64,000 bases of DNA from Tomocerus qinae (Eukaryota; Arthropoda; Collembola; Entomobryomorpha; Tomoceridae). The notes under the pieces were generated by a model. That model was not told the DNA's origin and made no database searches. It was given only the letters and a program-made list of their open reading frames with translations. Made by a program: the position numbers and the translations under genes. The stretch's first letter is position 1. Each line of letters starts with the position of its first letter. Positions 42,801 to 54,800 of the stretch are shown piece by piece. The DNA lies in NCBI GenBank assembly GCA_020055645.1, contig CM034547.1, forward strand, positions 42,759,909 to 42,823,908. Reading direction: 5' to 3'.

Positions 42801-45800
42801 TTTACTATTCTTTGAGCCCTAGTCCTAGCTTAACAGCTCTTTATACTTTAGTTTAGCTATTTTCTCAAAGTACATACAGAACAGCGAACTGCTATCACAT
42901 CAAGAACCAAAGTCAATGTCCTAAAATTCATATGCCATCACACAACTAAGCCATCATCGTCATCATTTACTTCATTTCAATTTCGAGTAGAAAATACTAA
43001 TAAAAGATCGAGATGCGGAGACTCACTTTCATCTTTTATGATGTATTTCCAATGACGATGCAATACGTGGAATACACATAACACATTTTGTGTAAAAATA
43101 GTAATATCTGGAGTAATAATGACATTCCTAAGTACAGATATTAACCATAGATCTATATGTGAATGACAAATCACTATAAAAAGCATCTTTTAGGTAGTTA
43201 TAAGATACCTACATGAATGCACTAAGAGTAAGACATCTTCCATTGAAGTAAATAAGCATACTCTGTTTGATATAGTGTTCTTAGTAATTAACTCTTTTTT
43301 GGACAGAGTCTGTTATGCTATAAAAGTAGGAATATAGTACTGCTCAGGAAATAGAAAGGTCTAATCATCAATACAGACAAAAGTCTGTTACTTATAAATG
43401 TAAAGAGAGGTTTTTCCAAGTTATTTTCGTCTTCAGACTATTGAGCGTCTTTTTAACAGGGCTTTATGAGTTCTATGCTCTAGTCGGCATTTCTACATAA
43501 GTAGTCGAGAGGGGAGAGAGTGAGTAGAGTACATAGTTGTAGATTTGAAGACGTGGTCTTTCCTGGTCGAGTTAATTTCCAGTGGATTGGATGTTGATGA
43601 TGAGACTGGCGATGAGAATGGGATGCAATGCGATGGCTGAATTAAAGTGACGGAAAAGGATGGCAAGTCGTGCCATTAAACATTATTAGGACCATTTAGT
43701 ATCATAGGAAATGGCAATAAGGCTGAATCGAATAGACATATCTTGAAAAAGCAGGATGGCTATCTAAAGTATATAATACTTACGATTAGTAGAAGTAGTT
43801 AGGTATACGTAGGTACTTTGAATTCTGCCCTACGCAGCACTATCTTAACTACAGTCTTCGTACTAAATACTATACAAGCTACGCTACACTAAACGAATTC
43901 TATTCCACTAAATACAAAAAAGAATCAAATATTCGACTGCTTCACCATTTATCTGTGAGTCAAGTCGACTTAACTGCTAAATGCTGTATCTGTAGTAGAA
44001 AAGTAATCAGGTCACGTCATGGCAAGAACGAAACAAAATCAACAATACATTAGGTAGAAAATTCTATTTTGTAACGTACTTCGGATCTTTATTATTTTAA
44101 AGATGGCTAAGTATTTAGGGAACTTTCATAATAGAAAGTCGGTCAGAATCCTCCAATAAAGGATGTATTTTGGGTAGCCGAGGTGTTGTATGTTTAGTTT
44201 AACTACCTACGACATAAGGGAAGTATGGGCGGGTTGTTTACTGTATGTATCTTGCAATTCGGGCCTGCGGTTTATCTGCTTCCCACACGTATTTGCTAAC
44301 TATAACTGTCAATAAGCTTTCGCAGACACAGACAATAGTTTTCTTGATTAGGCTCTGTATATGAAAATACAATATGGTTGTCGTACAGAATATGACCATT
44401 GCCATATTTCTGCATAGAGTTGTGTCAATGATTTAAAATTGTTCAACCAAGAGACAGTTGATTGTGTTGATTTTAAAAAGAACGTAATAGCGAATTCGAA
44501 GCTTTTATTAAATAATTTATTAATCAATTCATGATCTTATCTTAATTTTTCCAGTTTAACAACCATTATACTTACCCTTATTTTCCATTGACATATATGT
44601 ATGCGAATTAAGTAACAGTAGATCAACCAGGCATCTGTTTATTACTGTGTATATAAAATAATATCGGGAAATGGATAGTGTATCAAATCAAAATTCATGC
44701 AGTATTAGTAAGACAGCCAATCTTGGTATCAAATGACTTTGAATGAAGATAAAATTAGGAGTTCGACAATGTAGTATCTCTGGGTAGGAATTCTATAGAT
44801 AATTAATTTGCGATACAATATAACTATATTGAGCAAACTAATATGCACTTCTATGATATCTGATGCTTCTACTATTCATTATACGTGCTTAAATGTCCAC
44901 CACGTAGACGGTGGATGTGCGGAGGGCAAAAAGTATTTAGTGGTGGGAAGCATGTGGTATACAAGTGCAGGTTAAGTAATGTCAAAGTTTGTCAAGTAAA
45001 ACAAGGAAGGAATTACAGGAGTGACATGGTGAATTCGCCCATTTAATCTTAATCCCTTCGGCTTACTTAGGTTAGTCTAACTGAACGTTTCCTTCAAAGT
45101 TATCGTTAGCGCTGAAGGCAACGGTCAGAAAATGGGAGTGTGGTGTAGTGTGCCCGCACAAATTAATTCTCACGTCAGTCCAATCCAGTCCAAGTCCAGT
45201 TGTTCATGTCAGAGCAGAAATGCCCGCACCGTTGTAGGAAAATATAGGTACTTACAACAATATACACGACTATAGCGAAGTTAGTCCTTCAAGTATCACA
45301 CACACCAAACTCAACGTCTCCGAATTTAATGATCAAACGAACGATAGGAAACCAAACCAAACCACTGACCCATTTATCCGTGGAATTTCTTTTTTTCCAC
45401 TCCACTCGGACAAGGAATTTGGAATTTTTGCGAATTCTTCTCTAACGTTTAATGCTCGGTGGTTTAGGTTGTTCCATGCTCTAGTTTAGTTTAGTGCAGT
45501 TGGGTCTTAGATGTTGTACCTATACATAGTGCTGTCAGAGGTCGTAGGTTTAGCAAGTAGGAAGGATTGTAGTAAAGTAAGGAGTGAGTCAGTAGTAGTG
45601 CTAGAGGAGAGCAGTTAGAACAAGTGCAATTTATGACGATAAATAAAGTGTGCCGGGTCCTTTTCTGTAGCTTTTGTTCTTGTTCGTCTAGAATGTAGAA
45701 TAGGAGCTAAGGCACTGTCTCGGCGATTTGTCCGCGTCTCCTTGCAGTTCAGTAGAGCCATTTCTGTTTCTACACTCAAGATATTTAGCTAGACGAATCA

Positions 45801-48800
45801 ACTGGATTTGGCTTTTAGTTTTGGGAAACTTGAGGGAAGGAGAGGATAGAGAAAGAGAGCCGCTTAGCCCGAGTAAGTATATACAAGATCAGAACAGAAA
45901 ACTGAGTGCGATAAATTTTTTAAGATCCTCCTAACGACAAAATGCCTTTCCGAACTAGGTAGTAATGGGAATCATTTGTCCAACCGATGGTATCCAATCC
46001 CTTGTCAACTTCCTCTCTATACTAGTATATCCGACTAAGCGACTGCATGATAGAGCATATACAAGAACACAGTGCTTTATTACTAATACGACTTGCCAAT
46101 AGCATTACTTAGCGAAATATACGATAGTTCATGATTGATTTATTTGCTTCGTTTCTTCGCTAGAATACTCTTTCCACTCGAATTCCTTTATTTACCATCT
46201 TAGCGAGTCAAGCATTAGACATCCACAGATTAGAAAAACGAGATTTAGTTTGCGAAAGTGAGGAGGGCGTAAAACAACTTAGCTATGCACATGTATTAGT
46301 TCTATCTAATGAATTTGTCGACTGCCAAAATACTATACACAATCCTCCTTCATACTAAAGTGTATAAATTGTATAATTGTCTAAAATTAAAATCACTTTA
46401 TAGCTAAACTATTACAATGGGTCAACAGATGTGATGGCAATTCTACTAGTTCTGTATGTACTGAATTACTTTAAGCTACTGATTTAATTATCTTAACTAA
46501 CGCTAGTTTTCTATTTGGCGAAAAGTGCATGTTAGTGTGTTAGAACAAATTTCGCATGGTGTCTTAACTTTTGACTGATGTTTTCCCAGCTGACTACTAA
46601 AATATTCATTACTTTTACATTTCAATCGTCCTAGATTTGTAAGTAGAGTTAAGAAGTAGATTTTAAGCTGGTGATTGAATTCTTTTTAAGTAGAGTCTAT
46701 AGATGTAGTTGCATGGTTGTTTTTGTATTGTTGTTGTGAGTGACTAACTATGAGTTTATTTTTATGTACCTTCCTTCTACCTACTAACCGCATTTGATAC
46801 TTTTCACATTGTTGAAACGAAACCAGTAAGACTAACCGTAATGAATTTGTGTTCAGACCATAACTCGCGGACGGAGGAGAGACAAAAGTAAGTGGAATTT
46901 TTATTTGCATTAATACTACTTACCTAATTTTAACAATACTACTTTTACATACTTAGTGTTCCTTATTGATCCTGATACTACTAAAGTAGTGATGAAGTTT
47001 TAATGAATAATTAATCCATTTGCGGCATCGCGTCTTCTTAGTAAACTTTAGTAGAGAAACAAAAGGAATATTTTCAACTTCTTCCATCCAACTATCTTCT
47101 CATTTATAATGCTGTTATTTATTCTTAGCTATAATTAGGTCGTAGACTTTTCTTTTCCATCTAACCTCATTCGTAGTGAATTCTACGTATCAATTTTATG
47201 TGAAATGGAAGTTAAGGATACCCTCAGACTGAACAGACACATAATTACAATTTACTATGCAAATGTTTGGGTATTACTAATCACATGAGTTGAAAATTGC
47301 TCTAAATAGAGTTAATGTAGATAAATAGTTGACTTCAGTATCGACTTTCACCTTTTATTCTTGTAGTTTATCTTGTTCCTAGCTTTGGATCACTCATGTA
47401 TAGTAGATGGCTATCAGTGCGTAATCTCAGAGCACCTGTATAAATAAAACTTTCGTTAGGAAAATTAGAACCGACCTAGTTCGAATTACTATTTGTAAAT
47501 AAAACGTTTTCTCCTTGTAGCAAAGAGCGTGACTACGAACGATTCATTATAAATACGTACGGCCCGGAAGTTTTGTAAGTTTTCTTTGATTCCTTACTAA
47601 CTAAGCAGGTATTCCTATTGCATTCTATTTTATCAATCTTCTAAAACCTTCTTACCTTCTAATGAAATTCTTTTTAACGATTTCTCATTTTTAAACTCCT
47701 GCTCTGACGGAATATTGTATTCCTATTTGCCCCTTTCACATCTCTCCTACTAACATTTCACTCTTTTCACTTTCCCCTATTTCATCGAGTGCAATGTGAT
47801 TAGTAATTTAAATGTTCATATGTAAACCATGTTTATACTTAATTGACCTCTGCAAAGTGCAAAACCTGATCAATGTGAATTTGACTGAATTGCTTTTCTC
47901 CTACTAGTTGATTTTATATTCTCCTTCATTTCACTGTCCCACGATTTACAAACCTACAATTTACAAATTACAAACGTACAATATAGACGTGCCATATTCA
48001 ATCAAACTGCCAAAACTCAACGATTCTCTTCCCTGAACGTACAATTTAATTACTGTTTGTTAGACCAATTATAGTAATTATCACATTCATACATATATAC
48101 TTGTTCCATACAATGACAAGCCAAAGCAAAGCTGTAATCTATGTCTTGTCGAAAATGTCACTAGTATTTTGTCCATGTTGTCTATTGTCGTGTCACTCAT
48201 GTAAATGTTTCAACATTTGTGATCGTACGTCAATTGTACTATGTTTGCTAGCTTTTCATACAAAAGCTATGCGAGAATCCTTGCACAAACAAAAGTATTC
48301 AATACCTATCAGTATAAATCATTTTTAACTACATAAGTAATTATGTAGTACAAGCGGTAGGTACCAAAATTTTATGAAGAGTAAATACAGATTATACAAA
48401 CATAATATCAAAGAGATAATTAGTAGGTAGTCAAACAAATCGACAAAGACAAAACACAAACCGGGCAAAATCATACGTACTAAACAATAGTCCTCAAAAT
48501 ATACTCTTGTCTCTTACTGACAAATATTTTTTACAATTTATCACATCAATTTTAACATGTAATCACCAAACAATTATTCGTAGTCTCGTAGCATGAAGCA
48601 TTAGACAACTGCCCTCGCTCTCAGAGAGATAGTTTAGAAATCATGCATAAAATATTTAGGCAAAGATTAAGAGAATAGGAGCAACAATATTCAAGTACAT
48701 AGTGAATTAGCCATTTTATACCAACTTGTAGTAGCCTTGATGTGATTCCAATGTAGCATTTTTTATCAAACGTGGATTTTTTAACTTTTAGATAGTTTAG

Positions 48801-51800
48801 TGGAAGTGTGCACTCAATTTGGTAGGAATGAATAGGTTTTGGAATGTCGCTCTCACAAATTAGATGCTACAAAAGACAATTAAAGCAGTTAAAATCCAAT
48901 AATCCAATCAGAGCAGTTTAAATCCGATTATAGGATGAAATCGGATGCCTTAAATATTGGGATACCATATTAAACAGGTAAATTGTCTCAAAAAAAGCAG
49001 TTCAATCATTCTAGATTCGGTGTATTGGATTTTAACTGTATATACGTAAAATTAAAAGTAGATTTATTCATTAGCACAGAGGGAGTAATAAAAAGGCATA
49101 AAATGTAGAGATGTTAGTTATTAGTGTAGAGTATAGGAACTATATACTTTCTCAACTCACATATACAATGACCATTTGTACAAAAGTAACTCACTAACTG
49201 TATCTTCATCTGTTGACTCTTGTGTACATATTATAGTCCTGATGCCAGAGCTTACATTAGCACGTATGACGCTTCTCCATCACTTTCTACGAATTTCACT
49301 TCCACTTCCTACACCCACTTTACAGGTAAATTCATATTTTTCGGTGTCGTCAGAAATCACATCTTCGCTGACGACACCATACTAAGTAACTACTACTTGT
49401 ACTTTTGTACTATACCTAATCTATACTACGTTCTCATCTCGTCTTGTTTATTCACCATCCATTCCCACACAAATACTCCAAACTGAAGTAAAGATAAAAC
49501 TGACATTAACATATTCTAATTCTATAACATACAAGAAAAAGATAAACAAAACTTGATGAGAATTTGTATAGTAATCTCATTTCATTTCCATTCATACTTA
49601 CTTGTTAGTCATTCACTAGTATAATTATCATTCTCATTCACCTACTTTACATTTTACAATTTTACCTTATCTAATATACATTTTTTGCAACGAACTCGGC
49701 CTCAAAAGTTTTGCTGTATTTATTTTGTATTACTAAGTACCACTACAGCCTTGGCAAATATTTCCTGCTGACATTCTTTATCGTTACAGTTTCTACTTCT
49801 TTCTCTATAACCTTTCTCTTTGTATATTTTGAATGGTTTGAATACTCATACTTTGACAACTAACTTGTATGCATCAACTATTTGCACGTCAAAATCCCCC
49901 TGACAGCTATACTAATAAGCTTCGCTTGTACATTGTACCCATGCAAACTTCTACATCGAGCTTTTCAACTTCAATATCGCTGCTACTAATATTCCTTTCA
50001 CCCAAAGTACGGTTTTCAATGACACGTAAGTACTTTTCGACGCAGACTGTAATTATACTACATAATGACGATAATGACCTCACAGCACTAAAAGGTTTGC
50101 AACAAATCTCTGCCTAATCACAGCTATACTACAACAGGTATTACACAACCGAGATTTTGCATTAGGAAGAAATTCATTATGATTTATGTGCACAAAATAC
50201 TTTCTTGTTTGTTTTCTAATTTCTTTATGTTGGATTTGCTAAAGTTTACTCGAAGCACCTCGCCACAACTTCTCTCTTCCTTTGGCTGTATCTTTTCTTT
50301 TGAGTTATTATTATGATTTATTTTGGCTTGGAATGTTATGTCACGATGCTTTATATGTTTGTCTAGTCCGGAAGGAAAGCAAGACCTATCCGGCTCCGGC
50401 GGGGCGAACGGAGGGGGCGGTGGCCCCCCGCCTACCTCAGGTCAATCTCAATTGTCGTTAAATGGTCAATTAGCACTCTCCTCCTCACACAATCAGTCAG
50501 TCACTGCCAAATGGCCAATCAAACCTGGGGTTCACCTACATGTAAATGGGTTGCACAGCTTGGGCAAAAGTGTCAAGCCTATTAATGGCTTTAGTTATGG
50601 AACTAAACACTCCACGTCTACACTCACTTCTCCTAAAAAGGATGGCACGCCAGGTACACTCAATCATACCCTAAATTAGTCACTCTTTTTGACACTGTTT
50701 TCTCACCTCCGTATATCTAAATAGTAGTCAAATCATGTGTAATTGAAAAAGTTAATTCCTGTTTGTAAATAAGTAGTGAGGTCTGATGTAGATAAATAAA
50801 TTAATATACATAGGTATACAGCACAATAATAAATAATTTTGTCTCAACGTAGTTTAGATTCATCAATCACCTAAGTAGGATGTACTCCAATTTTTTTATT
50901 ATGTAAAATTAAATATTCAATTACATCAAGTAGGTCATTAAATAGCTTTATATTTATTTGGTTTTCTCGGTAGGTACCCGAAAAATGATATTATAATCAA
51001 AGGGGATTTGTTAACTAAAACTTGTTTTTAAAGTTAATATGTATTTCGCCTTCTCCAAAGCATTACATGTAATTCAAGCTAAAGCTAGCAAAGTGTCAAA
51101 AATTAAATAGCCAATTGCTACTGTGCTAGATCTATTTTATATACAAATATATTTTAGTTTCTACCTTAGCTAAACTGATAGATATGTAGGGGCCAATGCT
51201 ACTTAAATTACAAAATAATAAGACCACAATGTAATGACATGAAGAATAGTTATAGAAGAGGTTAACAAAAGATTCTGAAGATCTGAAGTAGGGATTTTAG
51301 GAGAAATTTTATCAATTCAAAGGCTTTGTTTTAATTTGAGAATGAATTATTAACACCATGCATGGCTTTGTTTTATCGTTTGTTTGTGTTCTTTACTGAT
51401 TCAGTTACGGAGCCTACCGCATCACGAAAGAGGAAGAAGCCCAACAGAGGTGAGAGTCAATTTCGCAAACAGTCATGTACTATTTACGTATGCACTACAT
51501 TTGAACATACCTAACTACCTAACTGACATTTATAGCTGATTAATGAGCTTTAACCTGTTAATGAATCCATTTAAATACTATGCCTTTGCTTGCACCTTGA
51601 CATATTACATAATCTGCTATACATTTAAGTAGGTATACAAATTCTATTTTAACCTTTAACCTTACCATTTAATCAGTAGCTACATGCAATTCTGCTTTCT
51701 TTGTGTCACTTGTGATGTGGTTTGAATAAGACTCATTGCCAAATTACCATGTTAATGCAGTTTTACTTTTACCTATTCTGAGAATCGTTTGAAATCCTAA

Positions 51801-54800
51801 TTTAGCATTTATTTATAATCTGCAAGTTTATTTTGTTCAATGAATAATAATTAAGCATTTATTATTTCACTCTGTCATTTCCATTTGAAAAAGAAGTATA
51901 TTTTGGCCAAAGGAAAGTTTTTAATTAATATTTTCTTTCCATGCACAGATCCCAGTCCCGCTCATCGAAAGGGTGACATGAGTGAAGACGGTAAGGCATT
52001 CTACGAAAATCTTCCGTTTCACGGCCTCCAGTCACCACAATCAAAGGTACGTTTCAGAAAAGTCTCCAGCAGTTCAAAGATAAAGTCTAGAAAAATTAAG
52101 TATGACAAATTAATAATTGAATCTGACTTAATAAGAAGCAGAGAGACTTGACGTTAAATCTGCAGACACAATATCATTTTTCGTTTTACTGTTGCATGTT
52201 TATGTATAGCAATTACTTTCTATGATTTGTTTGAAAGAGTTTTAAAACTATTTTGTCATGCTTTACATTACAAGTAATTTGTAATGGTAATGTTGCATGC
52301 GTTAATTTGAATACATTAATACTTGTGAATGCTGCACATGCAAGTTATTTTGTTTTGTGTGTGTTTGTAATTTGTTTTGTTTTTGTTTCTCGTTAATGGC
52401 TTTATTGTAACATCCGGTGCTTGGCTTGAATGAAGCAGTCAGTAGCTGATGTACGACCCCCCAGTGAATTAAGTCAAACCGGTTCCTCCGGCTATGGTTC
52501 AACACGAAGTCAAAAAGAGAAGGCGGCCTTATTGGCCCAACAAGCCGTAGCAGCCACTCTCCAAAAAGAGATCCTCGCTAGTAATAACAATAATCCTCCA
52601 GCTCCTCCAGCCTCACAAAATGCCAGTGCAGGAAATTCATGTCCCCTGAATAAACCTGTGAATGTGGTGAAACCTTCTAAAGAAGATATCGTGCAAAATA
52701 CAAAAACAAATAAGAGCTCATCAAAAAGTTCGGCTCTAAGCCCGGATTTAGGACAAGGGCCAAAAACTTCAACTCCCATCCATACATTCAACTACGCGAC
52801 GATGCCCAGTTTGCATAATTCTGGAAAGAGCCCTGTCAACGTTAAATTAGCGACAGTTCGTCCTCAAAGAATTGCTTCTCTCTCTGGTGGAAGTTTTCGT
52901 CCATTCAGAATGCCCGATGCTCCAAGAATTCTATTCCGTTCTGTTCGAGGCAAATACGGAATTAGTAATCATTTCAATAAGCCTTCTTCAGCACTCATCC
53001 CAACCAATTCATCGTCCAATGTGAGCAATATGGGCAAGAATTCACAAAGCAACCTATTCAAACTAGGAAAGGATGCTGCAAGTCAAAATCAAAGGCCGAC
53101 CATCCCTTCAAAACCTAATATCCCCATTTCAAAGACGGTTATTGGGAAATCTGCACGAGCTTCGGGTGGCAAAGGAAATGTTTCTCATTTCAATGTCCCT
53201 CCTTTGTACGGTGATACTATAATCCCTCCGCCCCCGATGCTCGATGACGATGAAGATGATGATGAAGACGAAGAGTCAGATGACCTCAACAACAATGTCA
53301 ACACTACAAATAGTAACAGCAACGATATAAACAATCCATCAGAGGGTAATCAATGTGACGAAGAGGAAAGCTCTAGTTTAGACAGCCAACAGAGTCAAAG
53401 AGATCATGAGGAAGAGTGTGGAAAATCCGCTCCATTGGCAGCTCCTAGAATACAAACATTGAAAAAGTCCAGAAGACAACATGTCTACCAAAATATCCCT
53501 TTCACCAAAAAAACTGCACGCCATGAGGTCTAGTGAATTACCTTTGCACTTTTTCTTAGCTTATCTTATCAGTGATGGATGACCATGACATTACTTTACG
53601 GAATGAATACCAACAATTTTATTAGCACCCACTTCACTCATACCTTATCATTTACTCATCTAGTACCTAAATACCCAGTACCATTACCAAAAGTACCAAA
53701 CCTGCAGCAAACTTTGTAACTTATCGTCTGGTTACATGCTACATTTTCACTTGTGTATATTAGCACTGTGTAAAAATCTATGTAGTTTTACTGTAAATAT
53801 TACGTTGTGTTTATTTTTGCACTTGCACATTTCAGTATTCACTTGTTTTCTCTTTATGATGACTGTTTAGTTGACCATTTATTTACGAAATTGCTCTGCC
53901 CGAAGGTTCATTCGACATGTACAAATTATGTTTTATATTTTTGTGAGATTTTGTTATATATGTCAGTCTGTTATTAAAGTAAGGAAATTAGTGAGTAGCA
54001 GAGGTACACATTTCATTTGTATATTTAAACCCTAGTCTTACCCTTATTGTTTCTGATGTACTATAAACAAAATATAGGTACTACAAAAAACTACATCCTA
54101 CTTGACAACAAACAAAATAGTCGAGCTTTAAAAATTTGCCAGTTTACTTTAGTATTTGTGCATAGTATGCTTAAAATGCATATTGCCGCAAAGCACGACT
54201 TGTGTCCTTTTGTATAGTACAGTTAAAGCTAAGCTTTATATGTTTTATTGTGACCCCTATCTTCAAGCTTGCTTTACAATTTATCGTTTTATTGAGTGTA
54301 CATACTGACACTATGACGAAAAGGGAATAATTTGACGATTTACTTTGTTCAGAAATAGTAGATAACCCTTTATTTGTGTTACTTACATAATAGTGGACAA
54401 AATGTTACTTGATTTACTATTCTGTCACTGTACAACTTAAATGTGATAATGCCGTGCACGGTGAAAGTGTAAAATTGGCTCTAATCTTTGATTCTTTCTA
54501 ATCTGACTAATTTTCTAATCAATACTAATTGAGTGTGTGTACATATTTGTAAATTAGACCCTGCTGACTCCTCTATCCCTCCAGTACCAACACCACAATC
54601 ACAACCCTGTAAGCCAAAATCATACCTTGAGCAATCATCACCATCAGCAACTCCAGCTGCAACAACAGCTGCAACAACAACAACAACAACAGAATCAATA
54701 CGGAACCGGAAGTAGTGCCACGACTCACCGAACATTTCCTTCAGCCCAAACGGCCGATTTGATATTTTCGTCTTTGAATCGTAAAGCGATGCGAAATGCT

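Noticed and set aside
45728-45934. Plus-strand ORF in the 4.1-kb intron
   Set aside because: No matching phase with flanking exons and no recognisable domain.
49907-50029. Alternative reading (YTNKLRLYIV...) for the exon near 49920
   Set aside because: Its entry and exit phases do not match any neighbouring exon.
52510-52791. Minus-strand ORF opposite terminal exon A
   Set aside because: Shadow of the long plus-strand exon, which has splice and phase support.
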